A stretch of 64,000 nt of DNA from an uncultured Paracoccaceae bacterium (lineage in GTDB: Bacteria > Pseudomonadota > Alphaproteobacteria > Rhodobacterales > Rhodobacteraceae): the NCBI GenBank assembly GCA_947503765.1, contig CANNFA010000002.1, positions 306,501 to 370,500 of the forward strand, written 5' to 3'. Below are positions 1-11,158 of the stretch, piece by piece; the stretch's first letter is position 1, and each line of letters opens with the position of its first letter. Position numbers and translations under genes: made by a program. The notes under the pieces are model-generated. The model worked only from the letters and a program-made list of their open reading frames with translations, ran no database searches and was not told the DNA's origin.

Positions 1-535
1 CCGCGCGCCAGCGTTCGGTGCGCACCGGATGGATGAATTTCAGCGGCATGAACATCGCGGCCGCCAGCACCACCACGATGAACAGGATCGCCCAGATCCC
101 CGGATGCAGCCCGAACAGGACGATCACCACCATGTTCCAGCAGCCGGGAAAGCCCGAGAACGAATTGTCCTTCGTCTTCATCCGGGTGTCGGCGAAATAG
201 ATGACGCTGGTAAAGGTGATCAGGATGATCGCGCACCAGCCGGTCCAGTCCGGCAGCAACCCCGACTTGAACAGCGCATAGGCCGGGATGAACACGTAGG
301 TCAGGTAGTCGATGATGAGATCCATGAGCACGCCGTCATATTGCGGCGCGTTCACCTTGACGTCGTAGCGGCGGGCCAGCGGCCCATCGAGGCCGTCCAC
401 CGCGAAGGCGACGACCAGCCACAGGTACATCAACCCCCATTTCTCGTCGACGGCGGCCAGCATAGCCAGCATGGCAAAGACCGCGCCGGTGGCGGTCAGG
501 TAATGGACGCAAACGGCCTTCAGTCTCGCGGTCAT
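1..535 (-). CDS. pcs: Phosphatidylcholine synthase, C-terminus cut by window edge
   Basis: Membrane enzyme that condenses CDP-diacylglycerol with choline to make phosphatidylcholine, the one-step route used by many alphaproteobacteria. Seen: an ATG at 533-535 opens a frame that runs off the left edge (about 178 residues visible). It is strongly hydrophobic and carries the CDP-alcohol phosphotransferase signature D50-G51-x2-A54-R55 ... G68-x3-D72-x3-D76. The visible end (FMPLKFIHPVRTERWRA) matches what I recall of Pcs proteins, which distinguishes it from PssA and PgsA of the same superfamily. It reads in the same direction as xerC, 78 bases downstream of it, so it may share its transcript or have its own promoter. 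The last part of the protein lies outside the window. Confidence 0.85.
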   Translation of the reverse strand, partial: MTARLKAVCVHYLTATGAVFAMLAMLAAVDEKWGLMYLWLVVAFAVDGLDGPLARRYDVKVNAPQYDGVLMDLIIDYLTYVFIPAYALFKSGLLPDWTGWCAIILITFTSVIYFADTRMKTKDNSFSGFPGCWNMVVIVLFGLHPGIWAILFIVVVLAAAMFMPLKFIHPVRTERWRA

Positions 536-613
536 TTGCCCGTCATGCCGGATATGGCCTGCCAGCGCAAACGAATAGGCGCAGGGGCTTCGGGCCGGGG
601 TCTGGCGGTTCGC

Positions 614-1558
614 CTATGCACGCGGATGCGCCTGGTCGTAGACCTCCATCAGCCGGGCCTGATCGACCGCCGTGTAGGCCTGCGTGGTGGACAGCGACGC
701 ATGGCCGAGCAGTTCCTGGATCGCCCGCAGATCGCCGCCTGCCGCAAGCAGGTGCGTGGCGAAGCTGTGGCGCAGGGCATGCGGCGTCGCCGTGGCGGGC
801 AGGCCGAGCTGCATCCGCGCGTCCTGCATCGCCTGGCGGATCACCCGCGCATTGACAGCCCCGCCCCGCACGCCGCGAAACAGCGGCGCGTCCGGTGCCA
901 TCTGCCACGGGCAGGCGGCGACATAGGCGGCGACGGCGTCCCGCGCGGCGGGGATCACCGGCACGATGCGTTCCTTGCCGCCCTTGCCGGCGATCCGCAG
1001 CACCTCGGGCAGGGGGGCATCCGCGCCGGTCAGGCCCAGCCCTTCGGAGATGCGCAGCCCGCAGCCGTATAGCAGCGTGACGATCGCCACGTCGCGCGCG
1101 CCGACCCACCCGGTGCGCGGCGCCAGGCCGACCGTGTCGATCACGTCGCGCGCCGATGCCTCGGTCAGCGGGCGCGGCAGCTTGCGGCGGTATTTCGGGC
1201 TGCGCGCCGACAGGATGGCGGTCGGCTCGAAGCCTTCGCGTTCGGCGGCCCAGCGGGTAAAGGACTTGACCGCCGACAGGCTGCGCGCCAGCGACCGCGC
1301 CGCCACGCCGCGCCCGCGTTCATGCGCCATCCAGGCCCGCATGTCGGACACCGTGACCGCGCCCAAAGCGGCCGGTCCCATGCCGCCGCCCAGATGCACG
1401 GCGAGAAAGCCAAGCCAGCCCGCCACGTCGCGGCCATAGGCGGCGAGCGTCTGCTCGGCCGCCCCGTCCAGCGCCTTGAGATGATCGAGCCAGCGCGCCA
1501 GCGCGTCGCGCATCCCCACCGAAAGCGCGAGGCCGTGCGCCGCGGCGCGGCCGGTCAC
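614..1558 (-). CDS. xerC: Tyrosine recombinase XerC
   Basis: Site-specific tyrosine recombinase that, with XerD, resolves chromosome dimers at dif. About 314 residues. The N-terminal SAM-like DNA-binding domain covers residues 17-110 and the catalytic domain follows. The catalytic set is visible: Arg169 in GCGLRISEGL, Lys192 in GKGGKER, the HALRH (HxxR) box near 262, His near 288 in LLGHASLSTTQ, and the Tyr nucleophile in QAYTAVD. I chose the GTG at 1556-1558 because it overlaps the TGA of the upstream DUF484 gene (GTGA), the usual sign of translational coupling; an in-frame ATG 15 codons later (1513) is the alternative. The longer open frame up to 1708 would run through the DUF484 gene. Nothing nearby suggests a phage or integron, so it is the housekeeping Xer protein. 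Confidence 0.9.
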   Translation of the reverse strand: MTGRAAAHGLALSVGMRDALARWLDHLKALDGAAEQTLAAYGRDVAGWLGFLAVHLGGGMGPAALGAVTVSDMRAWMAHERGRGVAARSLARSLSAVKSFTRWAAEREGFEPTAILSARSPKYRRKLPRPLTEASARDVIDTVGLAPRTGWVGARDVAIVTLLYGCGLRISEGLGLTGADAPLPEVLRIAGKGGKERIVPVIPAARDAVAAYVAACPWQMAPDAPLFRGVRGGAVNARVIRQAMQDARMQLGLPATATPHALRHSFATHLLAAGGDLRAIQELLGHASLSTTQAYTAVDQARLMEVYDQAHPRA

Positions 1559-2265
1559 GACAGCCAGCGGCGCATCGCCCGTTCGAACACGCCCGCGAAG
1601 AAGGTCAGCAGATCGGTGCCCTGCGTCGGCTTGAACTGGTGCGGATCCTCGGCGCCGAAAACCAGCATGCCGGGCAGGCGGCCCGGCCCGAGATCGAGCT
1701 TCAGGCACGCCTCGGAGCGGATCCAGTCGGACCGTTCGCCATAGACGAGGTCGCTGTCAGGCTGTACCTGCCGCAGCGTCACCTGCCGGATCGGGATATT
1801 TCGCCCTTGCGTCAGGTAGGCGGCGGCAAAGCCCGGCTCGGCCACCAGAAGCGTGCCGCCCAGTGCCCGCGCCGCCGGGTCGTCGTTGGCCACCGCCGAT
1901 TCCAGCACCAGGCGCAGCGCGTCGAGCCGCAGGATCTCTGCGATCTCGCTTTCGAGGTTCTTCAGGAAATCGTCGAATCCCACCGGATCCAGCATCTTGA
2001 GCACCGCGCGGTGGATCATGTTCGTGCCCGCCAGGTTTTCATACGCGGCGGCGATGACGTGACGGTGGGTTTCCTCGAGCCGGTCGAGCCGTGCCTCCAG
2101 CCGTTCCATGGCGATGCCGCGCAGATCGACGATATTGCCGCCCATGATCCTTTCGTTCGCGGCGATCAGGGCGCGCATCAGGTCGCGGTCTTCGAGAATG
2201 AGTTCCGGCTCGGAAATGATCTTGGTCCGCAGATCCCCGGGGATCGCGGCGGTTTCGCTGGACAT
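1555..2265 (-). CDS. DUF484 family protein (GAF-like fold)
   Basis: 236-residue cytoplasmic protein of the DUF484 family, whose C-terminal part is predicted to adopt a GAF-like fold. The biochemical role is unknown to me. The family is repeatedly found just upstream of xerC, and here the stop overlaps the xerC GTG start by four bases, so the two are almost certainly co-translated. The N-terminal third (residues 15-90) is rich in Leu/Glu/Arg heptads (RLEARLDRLEETHRHV) and looks like a coiled coil. The remainder contains the family-like stretches LLVAEPGFAAAYL and MLVFGAEDPHQF. ATG start at 2263-2265. The link to chromosome dimer resolution is inferred only from position. Confidence 0.8.
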   Translation of the reverse strand: MSSETAAIPGDLRTKIISEPELILEDRDLMRALIAANERIMGGNIVDLRGIAMERLEARLDRLEETHRHVIAAAYENLAGTNMIHRAVLKMLDPVGFDDFLKNLESEIAEILRLDALRLVLESAVANDDPAARALGGTLLVAEPGFAAAYLTQGRNIPIRQVTLRQVQPDSDLVYGERSDWIRSEACLKLDLGPGRLPGMLVFGAEDPHQFKPTQGTDLLTFFAGVFERAMRRWLS

Positions 2266-2567
2266 GCCTGCCTCGTCTCTGCTCCCGGTGCCTGCATCGG
2301 ACCCCGGATCATTATGCGCACCGTTCTGCCCAATCGGCGGGCCGCGCGTCCAGTGCTTTGTCGCGTGCCGCCGGCCTTCGGCATGTCGGGTGGCAGGCGG
2401 GTCACACGGGTGCCGGGCACCGGGACGGCGGCGCGCGGGTGAAAAAGCCGGCGCCTGGACCTTCGGGCCGGCTGCCGGCGAGAAAGCCGCGAAGGGACGC
2501 GGAGACGCGATTGCGTTCCTCCGCGCGGCTTGGCAATGTGCGGCATGCCGAAAAAAGGGGGCGCCAC
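2266..2567. other. 302-bp divergent gap between DUF484 and MOSC genes
   Basis: Lies between two divergently read genes, so it must hold both promoters. GC-rich, with several short inverted stretches around 2440-2490 (gccggc repeats). I see no convincing -35/-10 pair, RNA gene or small gene. The plus-strand frame of the MOSC gene stays open back to 2358, but nothing in that extension looks like protein of the family. Confidence 0.4.
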
Positions 2568-3173
2568 ATGGCCGCGCTGATCCGATCCGACTTTACCGCA
2601 ACCGTCACCTGGTTGGGCCGGGTGCCCGACCGCGAGGCCAGCCTGCGGGCAAGCCCGGCCGAGGAGGTCGCGGTGGCGCTGGACGGGATCGAGGGTGAAT
2701 CGCATGGCGGCACGGCGCGGCCATCGTGCTCGCGGTTCACCATGTTGCATCCCAAGGGCACCGAGGTGCGCAATTCGCGCCAGGTGACGTTTCTGTCCGT
2801 CGAGGAACTGGCGGTGGTCGCCGCGCGGCTGGGGCTGGACGATCTGGACCCCGCCTTGCTGGGCGCGCAGGTTGTGGTGCGCGGCATTCCCGACCTGTCG
2901 CACCTGCCGCCGGGCGCGCGCCTGCAATCGGCCGCGGGCACGACGTTCGGCATCGACCTGCAGAACGGGCCATGCCACCTTGTGAGCCGCGAGATCGAGA
3001 TCGACGCGCCGGGCCATGGCAAGGGGTTTCGCACCGAGGCGCGGGGCCTGCGCGGCGTGACCGGCTGGGTCGAGCGCGCTGGGCGGCTGGCGGTCGGCGA
3101 CGAGCTGGCCCTGTTCGTGCCGACCCAGCGCGCCTGGGCGGCGCAGGATTCGGCGGCGATCGCGGCGCAATAG
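2568..3173 (+). CDS. MOSC domain-containing protein
   Basis: 201-residue protein resembling the MOSC domain, the C-terminal domain of eukaryotic molybdenum cofactor sulfurases, which also occurs alone in bacteria (YiiM-like) and binds molybdenum cofactor or detoxifies N-hydroxylated compounds. Seen: the pattern MLHPKGTEVRNSRQVTFLSVEEL early on, the central LLGAQVVVRGIPDLSHLPPGARLQ where the family has its nucleic/cofactor-binding barrel, and the segment QNGPCHLV with a single Cys at the expected conserved position. The start at the 2568 ATG is supported by an AAGGGGG run 7-8 bases upstream. Substrate is unknown. Single gene, divergent from DUF484-xerC, followed directly by a dispersed repeat element. 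Confidence 0.7.
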   Translation: MAALIRSDFTATVTWLGRVPDREASLRASPAEEVAVALDGIEGESHGGTARPSCSRFTMLHPKGTEVRNSRQVTFLSVEELAVVAARLGLDDLDPALLGAQVVVRGIPDLSHLPPGARLQSAAGTTFGIDLQNGPCHLVSREIEIDAPGHGKGFRTEARGLRGVTGWVERAGRLAVGDELALFVPTQRAWAAQDSAAIAAQ

Positions 3174-3190
3174 GTCCGGCGGCGCGGGCC

Positions 3191-3300
3191 AGAGCATGCC
3201 GCGTTCAATCGAATTTACGTGTCCGAACGCATTCGCCTTGCAGACGCTGCCTCGGGCAAGCGCGTGAAGACCGTGACGCCGATTGAGCGGAACACGCTCT
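3191..3300 (-). repeat. 110-bp dispersed element with inverted ends, copy 1
   Basis: Read on the minus strand it begins agagcgtgttccgctcaatc and ends with the near-inverse of that, giving imperfect terminal inverted repeats of about 20 bases. A second copy in plus orientation sits at 63774-63884. Aligning the two by eye, about 66 of the first 80 bases agree, including an identical core gcccgaggcagcg and the string aatgcgttcgg. The element fills the gap between the MOSC and priA genes and abuts priA so closely that its first two bases complete the priA TAG stop. No protein is encoded. Best described as a MITE-like or REP-like unit. A structured RNA or a protein-binding site is an alternative. 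Confidence 0.7.
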
Positions 3301-5494
3301 AGTAGAAACTCTGCGGGTCGATATCTATCGTGAGGCGCAGGTTTGCGGGCAGTTTCACCTGTGCCACCCACGCGGATAGTGCCGATTGCAGCGGCGCGGT
3401 CTTGGCGGCCTTGACCAGCAGGCGTACCCGGTGCCGGCCGCGGATTCGGGCGATGGGTGCGGGCGCGGGGCCATAGACCTGCGCGCCGATCCGGCGCAGC
3501 GGCGCGTCCTTCCGCGCCAGCATGCCGCCCACGTCGAAGGCCGCCTTCACGTCGGGCGAGGACAGCACGATCCCGGCCATGCGGCCATAGGGCGGCACGC
3601 CGGCCTGCTTGCGCTCGGCCGCCTCGGCGGCCCAGAACCCTTCCTCGTCGCCGGACAGGATGGCGCGGATCACCGGGTGGTCGGGCTGGAAGGTCTGAAG
3701 CAGAGCCACGCCGGGACGCTCCGCGCGCCCGGCCCGCCCCGCCACCTGGCGCATCAGTTGAAAGGTGCGCTCGGCGGCGCGCAGGTCCGAGCCTTGCAGG
3801 CCAAGGTCCGCGTCGATCACCCCCACCAGCGTCAGCAGCGGAAAGTTGTGCCCCTTGGCCACAAGCTGCGTGCCGATCACGATGTCGGCGCCGCCGGCCG
3901 CGATCTCCTCGACCTTGGCCTTGAGCGCGCGGGCGGAACCGAAAAGATCGGAGGACAGCACGGCGATGCGGGCATCCGGGAACAGCGCCGCCGCTTCTTC
4001 GTGCAGCCGCTCGACGCCGGGGCCGACGGGGGCAAGTCGGTCCTCGGCCGCGCAGGAGGGGCAGGCGGCCGGCATCGGTTTCGTCTCGCCGCATTGGTGG
4101 CAGACCAGGCGTTTGAGGAACCGGTGCTCGACCATCCGCGCATCGCAATGATCGCAGCCGATCTGATGCCCGCAGGCGCGGCAGATCGTGACCGGTGCAT
4201 AGCCGCGGCGGTTGAGAAACAGCAGCGATTGCTCGCCTGCCTCCAGCCGGGCGGCGGTCTCGCGGGCCAGGCTGGGCGAGATCCAGCGGTTTCCCGGCAG
4301 GTCCTCGGTGCGCATGTCGATGCTGGACATGTCCGGCAATTCGGCGGCGCCGAACCGCGATGCCAGTGTCAGCCTGTCGTATTTCCCGGCTTCGACATTG
4401 GCCCAGCTTTCCAGGCTGGGTGTGGCCGAGGCCAGGATCACCTGCGCCGAGGTAAGCGATGCGCGCAGCACGGCCATGTCGCGCGCATTGTACACGACGC
4501 CGTCCTCCTGCTTGTAGGAACTGTCGTGTTCCTCGTCGATGACGATCAGGCCGAGATCGCGGAACGGCAGGTAAAGCGCCGAGCGGGCGCCCACCACCAG
4601 CTGCGCGCCGCCCTCGCCGACCATGCGCCAGGTGCGGCGGCGTTCGGTCATGGTGACGCCCGAATGCCATTCGGCGGGCATCGCGCCGAACCGGCCTTGC
4701 ACCCGCTTGAGAAACTCCGCCGTCAGCGCGATTTCCGGCAGCAGCACCAGCGCCTGGCGGCCGCGCCGCAGCGTCTCGGCGACGGCTTCGAGGTAGACCT
4801 CGGTCTTGCCCGAGCCGGTGACGCCCTTGAGCAGCGTGGTGCCGTATGCCCCCGACCGGACGGCGACGCAAAGCTGCGTGGCGGCGGCGGCCTGATCGCC
4901 GGTCAGGGTCATGCCGGGCAGGTCGGGGTCGAGCCTTGGATAGGGCGTGTCGCGGGGGCTTTGCTCTTCGGCGACGGCATCCAGCTTGACCAGACCCTTG
5001 ATCACCGAGGATGTGACGCCAGCAGTTTCCGCCAGCTCGCCCAGCGTGAAGGCAAGCCCGCCATAGTCGCGCAGCACGTCCAGCACCCGGCGGCGCGCAT
5101 CGGTCATCCGCGCCGGTTCCGTATGGCCAAGCCGGTAGACCTTGCGCATCGACAGCGGATCGCCCAGCCCCGGCGAGCGGGTGGCAAGGCGCAGCATGGC
5201 CGGCATCGGGGTCAGCGTGTAATCCGCGACCCGCCCGAGAAAGTGGCGCATCTCGGCGCGCATCGGGGCCGCGTCCAGCACCCGGTGGATGCTGCGGATC
5301 CGCGAGAGGTCGAAATCGCCGCGCCCCGGCCCCCAGACGACACCCAGCACCCGGCGCGGGCCCAGCGGCACCTCGACGAAGGCCCCCAGGAAACACCCGC
5401 CCTCGGGCGCGCGGTAATCCAGCAGCCGGTCCAGCGGCTGGGTGGTCAGCACCGCGACCAGCGCGCCGGCGTCGAAATGGTCCTGTTCGGTCAA
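3299..5494 (-). CDS. priA: Primosomal protein N' (replication restart helicase PriA)
   Basis: 3'-to-5' superfamily 2 helicase that recognises collapsed forks and reloads DnaB. 731 residues, the usual length. An N-terminal DNA-binding region (residues 1-180) precedes the helicase core with Walker [10 protein letters not shown] near 225 and the DEEH box in [14 protein letters not shown] near 320. The zinc-binding Cys cluster between the two RecA lobes is intact: [18 protein letters not shown] and CPSC near 435-475. The start is a TTG at 5492-5494 preceded by AGGAAG; the nearby ATG (5497-5499) is out of frame and the N-terminal residues fit the family. It is divergent from fsa. The stop codon at 3299-3301 is shared with the edge of the repeat element. 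Confidence 0.93.
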   Translation of the reverse strand: MTEQDHFDAGALVAVLTTQPLDRLLDYRAPEGGCFLGAFVEVPLGPRRVLGVVWGPGRGDFDLSRIRSIHRVLDAAPMRAEMRHFLGRVADYTLTPMPAMLRLATRSPGLGDPLSMRKVYRLGHTEPARMTDARRRVLDVLRDYGGLAFTLGELAETAGVTSSVIKGLVKLDAVAEEQSPRDTPYPRLDPDLPGMTLTGDQAAAATQLCVAVRSGAYGTTLLKGVTGSGKTEVYLEAVAETLRRGRQALVLLPEIALTAEFLKRVQGRFGAMPAEWHSGVTMTERRRTWRMVGEGGAQLVVGARSALYLPFRDLGLIVIDEEHDSSYKQEDGVVYNARDMAVLRASLTSAQVILASATPSLESWANVEAGKYDRLTLASRFGAAELPDMSSIDMRTEDLPGNRWISPSLARETAARLEAGEQSLLFLNRRGYAPVTICRACGHQIGCDHCDARMVEHRFLKRLVCHQCGETKPMPAACPSCAAEDRLAPVGPGVERLHEEAAALFPDARIAVLSSDLFGSARALKAKVEEIAAGGADIVIGTQLVAKGHNFPLLTLVGVIDADLGLQGSDLRAAERTFQLMRQVAGRAGRAERPGVALLQTFQPDHPVIRAILSGDEEGFWAAEAAERKQAGVPPYGRMAGIVLSSPDVKAAFDVGGMLARKDAPLRRIGAQVYGPAPAPIARIRGRHRVRLLVKAAKTAPLQSALSAWVAQVKLPANLRLTIDIDPQSFY

Positions 5495-5587
5495 CGCATC
5501 TTCCTGTTCCGCCCGCCGGGGGTTCCGAACGGCGCGGCCAAGCTATATGTCAGGTTCGAACATGGCACTGCCAAGAGGAGACACCCC

Positions 5588-6241
5588 ATGAAGTTCTTTG
5601 TCGATACCGCCGACGTCGATGCCATCCGCGAACTCAACGAGCTTGGCATGGTCGATGGCGTGACCACCAACCCCAGCCTAATCATGAAATCGGGCCGGGA
5701 CATCAAGGAGGTCACCAAGGAAATCTGCGACATGGTCGACGGGCCGGTCTCGGCCGAGACCGTGGCGCTGGATGCCGAGGGGATGATCCGCGAGGGCCGC
5801 GAGCTCAAGAAGATCGCGGACAACATCGCCATCAAGGTGCCGCTGACCTGGGACGGGCTGAAGGCGTGCAAGGCGCTGTCGGGCGAGGGCCACATGGTCA
5901 ATGTGACGCTCTGCTTTTCCGCCAACCAGGCGCTGCTTGCCGCCAAGGCGGGGGCGACGTTCATCTCGCCCTTCATCGGGCGGCTGGACGATCTGAACCT
6001 CGACGGGATGGAACTGATCGCGGAGATCCGCGAGATCTACGACAATTACGGATTCGAGACGCAGATTCTCGCCGCCTCCATCCGCACGGCAAACCACATG
6101 TCCGAGGCCGCCAAGATCGGCGCCGACGTGGCCACCGCGCCGCCCGCCGTCATCAAGAAGATGGCCGAGCACGTTCTGACCGACAAGGGTCTGGATGCCT
6201 TCCTGAAGGACTGGGAGAAGACCGGACAGAAGATCGTCTGA
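5588..6241 (+). CDS. fsa: Fructose-6-phosphate aldolase / small transaldolase
   Basis: 217-residue class I aldolase of the FSA/TalC branch of the transaldolase family, which either cleaves fructose-6-phosphate to dihydroxyacetone and glyceraldehyde-3-phosphate or transfers dihydroxyacetone units in the pentose phosphate pathway. The Schiff-base lysine is Lys83 in NIAIKVPLT. The N-terminal [14 protein letters not shown] and GVTTNPSLI are textbook family signatures. I cannot tell aldolase from transaldolase activity by eye; the Phe/Tyr/Gln context near residue 60 and 130 would decide. Start ATG at 5588 has AGAGGAG 8-10 bases upstream. It is monocistronic, convergent with ftsH. Confidence 0.9.
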   Translation: MKFFVDTADVDAIRELNELGMVDGVTTNPSLIMKSGRDIKEVTKEICDMVDGPVSAETVALDAEGMIREGRELKKIADNIAIKVPLTWDGLKACKALSGEGHMVNVTLCFSANQALLAAKAGATFISPFIGRLDDLNLDGMELIAEIREIYDNYGFETQILAASIRTANHMSEAAKIGADVATAPPAVIKKMAEHVLTDKGLDAFLKDWEKTGQKIV

Positions 6242-6370
6242 GGCGGCACGGCCGACACCGCATGACAGCCGGATCGGGGTGGCATCCGATCCGGGCGAGG
6301 AGCCGCGCCCCTCGCCGCCAACATTTCCAGACAATCAGCCTGAATAGAGCGCCGGCCTGACCGGACAACG

Positions 6371-6397
6371 AAAAACCCCCGCGCCTTGGCGCGGGGG
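6371..6397 (-). terminator. Rho-independent terminator after ftsH
   Basis: Perfect 10-bp GC stem (6376-6385 with 6388-6397, cccccgcgcc/ggcgcggggg) directly followed on the minus strand by TTTTT (6371-6375). It lies 9 bases past the ftsH stop and ends the long ruv-tol-ftsH cluster. It could weakly serve fsa from the other side, but no T-run exists on that strand. Confidence 0.9.
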
Positions 6398-6405
6398 TGA
6401 TCGTG

Positions 6406-8325
<1,920 letters not shown>

Positions 8326-8404
8326 AAGTGGTCCTCCACGAATTGTCCGGGGCATGAGCGCGCGCCGGCCGGTTGATGTTAAAATAGGGATCGGGGCGCG
8401 ATCT

Positions 8405-9655
8405 TCAACGCGATAACAGGGCCGCGGTGAAATCCCGGCGCGATTCGGCCAGATCGGCAGACCATCCGTTCGCGAATCCGGCCAGCGGGGCCGCGATCAG
8501 CGTACCATCCCGCCAGATCGCCGGCGAGGCCAGCAGCGAGCGGCGCGGCAGCCCGGCCTCGCGCCAGCCGGGGCATTCGCCGATCGCCTCGCCCAGCGCG
8601 CGAATCTCCAGCCCCGGCGCATGCGGCCCGCGCATCTGCCAGCGTCCGTCCCACAGCGCATCCGAGGGACAGGCGATGTCCCGGACCGCGTTCCATTCGC
8701 GGGCGATGCGCAGCCGACCATCCGCCTCGCGGGTGATCACGCAGCCCGCCGCCGTGTGGATGTCCGCCGCTGCCAGTGCCCGCTCGATCGTGCCGGGAAT
8801 GCGGCTGCGCGGCGGGAATGTTGCGCCGGATACCCAGCGCAGGGCGCCGACCAGCAGACGGCGGGCGATTTCGGACGGGGCAGGGGGGATTGCGTCCTGC
8901 GTCAGCAGCACGTCGCCTTGCTGCGTCTCCGCCAGCCGCGCGGCCTCTGCCGCGGTGTAATGGGCCAGCGCGGTGCGCGCCGATGCCATGTGCCCGCTGA
9001 CGGTCGCCAGCGTGCCCGCGTCGATGCCCAGCGGCGCCAGCGCGGCCAGGATGCGGCGCGCGCGGACCCGGTCGAAGCTGTCATCCTCGTTCGAGGGATC
9101 CTCGCACCAGCCGATGCCGCGCCCGGCCAGGTAGCCGCGCAACTCCGCCCGCCCCGCGGAAAGCAGCGGCCGGATCCAGACCGTCCCCGCCGCGTCGAAG
9201 CGCCGCGCCATTTCCGCCAGACCGTCCACCCCGGCCGCCCGACCCAGCCGCAGCAGGAAGGTCTCGGCCTGATCGTCGCGGGTATGGCCCAGCGCCACCA
9301 TGTCCAGGCTGCGCGCGGCCGCCCAATCGCCGATCAGCGCGTATCGGGCAGCGCGGGCCCGCGCCATCAGGTTGCCGCGTTCGTCCCAGCCGTCCCAGGT
9401 CAGCGTCTGGTGCGGGATGCGCAGCGCCGCGCAATGCCGTGCGACGAATGCCGCCTCGTCTGCCGCGTCGGGGCGCAGGCCATGATCGACCGTCACCGCC
9501 TCGACCGCAAAGCCGGCCTCTGCACCGTGCCACGCCATCAGGTCCAGCAGCGCCATCGAATCGCCGCCGCCCGATACCGCGACACCCAGCCGCGCGGGCA
9601 GTCCGGTTTCGAACACCCGCCCCGAAAGCTGCCGCAGCCGGGCGGCGCCGTTCAC
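8405..9655 (-). CDS. tilS: tRNA(Ile)-lysidine synthetase
   Basis: Modifies C34 of the CAU-anticodon tRNA-Ile to lysidine using ATP and lysine, converting it from a methionine to an isoleucine (AUA) decoder; essential. 416 residues. The N-terminal PP-loop ATPase domain has SGGGDS at 28-33 and the following [13 protein letters not shown], plus the family motif [16 protein letters not shown] near 120. The C-terminal region is shorter and more divergent than in E. coli. Starts at GTG 9653-9655, overlapping the cpoB stop by GTGA, so translation is coupled. Placement directly before ftsH is a widespread bacterial pairing. Confidence 0.93.
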   Translation of the reverse strand: MNGAARLRQLSGRVFETGLPARLGVAVSGGGDSMALLDLMAWHGAEAGFAVEAVTVDHGLRPDAADEAAFVARHCAALRIPHQTLTWDGWDERGNLMARARAARYALIGDWAAARSLDMVALGHTRDDQAETFLLRLGRAAGVDGLAEMARRFDAAGTVWIRPLLSAGRAELRGYLAGRGIGWCEDPSNEDDSFDRVRARRILAALAPLGIDAGTLATVSGHMASARTALAHYTAAEAARLAETQQGDVLLTQDAIPPAPSEIARRLLVGALRWVSGATFPPRSRIPGTIERALAAADIHTAAGCVITREADGRLRIAREWNAVRDIACPSDALWDGRWQMRGPHAPGLEIRALGEAIGECPGWREAGLPRRSLLASPAIWRDGTLIAAPLAGFANGWSADLAESRRDFTAALLSR

Positions 9656-10500
9656 GTGCAGCCGAGCGCCTGCGCCTCGGAGCGCGCCCGGTCCGCCTGC
9701 GGCGAGCCGGGAAAGCGCGCGCCGACCTGGCCCAGCATCACGCAGGCCTCGTCGCGTTGGCCCAGCGTGCCCAGCGACAGGCCCAGCTTGAGCAGGGCAT
9801 CGGGGGCGTTGGCGCCGTCCGGGCGGGCCGAAAACGCCTCGAGATAGGCGCGGGCGGCGGGGGCGGTCTGGCCCTGGGCCGACAGTGCCTCGCCGCGCAG
9901 GAAATGCGCCTCGGCATTCATCGGGCCGCCCGGATAGGTCTGGGTGAAGGCGTCGAACAGGTCGGCCGCGCGGGCATAGTCGCCCGCGTCATAGGCCGCG
10001 CGCGCCGCGTCGTAATCGGTCTGCTCGGCCATCGCGAGCTCGCCGCCGCCCGCCGTGCCCGCCGGCGCTTCGGGCAATGTGTCCGGCGTCGGCACGATCC
10101 CGGCCGCGCCGGTGTCGCCGCCGAGCGTGGGCGTTTCGCCAAGGCTGCCGATGTCGCAATCGGCCTCAAGCTCGCACAGGCGGAATTCCAGGTCGCCGAC
10201 CCGGTTGGTGCCGTCCTGCACGATCCGGTTGATCCGCAGGTCCATCGTCTCGGCCTGTGCTGTCAGGCGCTGCAATTCGGCCTCGATCCGGTCCAGCCGC
10301 TCGATTGCCGTCGCGCCGCCGACCGCGACGCCGGGGGCGCCGGTGGTGGACAATTCCCGCTTCAGCCGCTGAATCTCGACATACAGCACCGACAGATCCT
10401 GCCGGATATCGGCCAGCGTCCGGTCCTGCTGCGCGGCGGCGGGCCCCGAGGCGAAAGCGGCCGCGACCGCGATGGGCAGTGCAAGCGCCCACATGCGCAT
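9652..10500 (-). CDS. cpoB: Tol-Pal system periplasmic coordinator CpoB (YbgF)
   Basis: Periplasmic protein that links Tol-Pal constriction with peptidoglycan synthesis during division. About 282 residues. The signal peptide (MRMWALALPIAVAAAFASGPAAA) is followed by a trimerising coiled coil (about 30-75, DLSVLYVEIQRLKREL and IERLDRIEAELQRLTAQAE), an Ala/Gly/Pro linker, and tetratricopeptide repeats from about 160 to the end (AYDAGDYARAADLFDAF, AHFLRGEALSAQGQ, LKLGLSLGTLGQRDEA). A Cys pair occurs in CELEADC before the linker. Start ATG at 10498-10500 (a second ATG two codons later is possible). 17 bases downstream of pal and overlapping tilS. Confidence 0.9.
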   Translation of the reverse strand: MRMWALALPIAVAAAFASGPAAAQQDRTLADIRQDLSVLYVEIQRLKRELSTTGAPGVAVGGATAIERLDRIEAELQRLTAQAETMDLRINRIVQDGTNRVGDLEFRLCELEADCDIGSLGETPTLGGDTGAAGIVPTPDTLPEAPAGTAGGGELAMAEQTDYDAARAAYDAGDYARAADLFDAFTQTYPGGPMNAEAHFLRGEALSAQGQTAPAARAYLEAFSARPDGANAPDALLKLGLSLGTLGQRDEACVMLGQVGARFPGSPQADRARSEAQALGCT

Positions 10501-10517
10501 CCCCCGCGCCGCCACGA

Positions 10518-11036
10518 TCAGCTGATCCCGCCCGCCGAAAGCACCGTCACGGCGCGGCGGTTCTTCATGTAGCAGGCTTCCTCGGAACAGATCTCCAGCG
10601 GCCGCTCCTTGCCATAGCTGATCGTCGTCACCCGGCTGCCCGCGACCCCGCGCGAGATCAGGTATTCGCGCACCGCGTTGGCGCGCCGCTCGCCGAGGTT
10701 GAAGTTGTAGACGCGGGTGCCCTGCTCGTCGGCATGCCCCTCGATCCGGGCGGTGTATTCGGGGTTGTTGATCATCCATTCGGCCTGCCGGTCGAGCACG
10801 CCCTGCGCCGCCGGTCCGAGGTTGGTCTGGTCCACCGCAAAGAGCACCCGGTCGCCGACCGTCTGGTTGAAATAGGCCACCGAATTGGGGTTCGACGGAT
10901 CGTTCGCGCCGTAGGCGTCGGGATCGGTGATGGTGCCGTTCGGGTTGGCGGTGTCGTCGCCGAACCGGTCGGGGTTGGCGCAGGCGCCGAGGGCGACAAG
11001 CGCGAGGGCGCCGATGGCGAGCCGAAGGAATGTCAT
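10518..11036 (-). CDS. pal: Peptidoglycan-associated lipoprotein Pal
   Basis: Outer-membrane lipoprotein that binds peptidoglycan and TolB. 172 residues. The lipobox VALGAC places the acylated cysteine at residue 19. After a low-complexity Asn/Asp/Pro linker (20-50) comes the OmpA-like peptidoglycan-binding domain: DRVLFAVDQTNLGPAAQ, then GHADEQGTRVYNFNLGERRANAVREYL with the Asp and Arg that contact meso-diaminopimelate. A Cys pair (ICSEEAC) near the C-terminus is typical of alphaproteobacterial Pal. Start ATG 11034-11036; longer open frame upstream is non-coding. Lies between tolB and cpoB as expected. Confidence 0.95.
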   Translation of the reverse strand: MTFLRLAIGALALVALGACANPDRFGDDTANPNGTITDPDAYGANDPSNPNSVAYFNQTVGDRVLFAVDQTNLGPAAQGVLDRQAEWMINNPEYTARIEGHADEQGTRVYNFNLGERRANAVREYLISRGVAGSRVTTISYGKERPLEICSEEACYMKNRRAVTVLSAGGIS

Positions 11037-11158
11037 GGAACGTGCCTTTTGAGGGTCATTGTTGCTCGATGATTGGGACTCTAGCACTAACGGGCGACTT
11101 TGGGAATCCGGGACGGTGCGCCGCCGCCGCCCCGTGTTCGCGGCATTGTCCGGCTGCC

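Noticed and set aside
29-1072. Long plus-strand open frame of 347 codons over pcs and xerC
   Set aside because: It is antisense to two clear genes, has no family-like sequence and reflects high GC codon bias.
614-1558. xerC as the integrase of a mobile element
   Set aside because: Gene is coupled to DUF484 as in the chromosomal xer locus; no att repeats, tRNA or cargo nearby.
2358-2567. Upstream extension of the MOSC reading frame
   Set aside because: No Shine-Dalgarno, and the added residues are unlike the family; the ATG at 2568 fits better.
2178-5396. 1072-codon minus-strand frame spanning priA, repeat and MOSC region
   Set aside because: Runs through the divergent MOSC gene and the repeat; priA is in another frame with full motifs.
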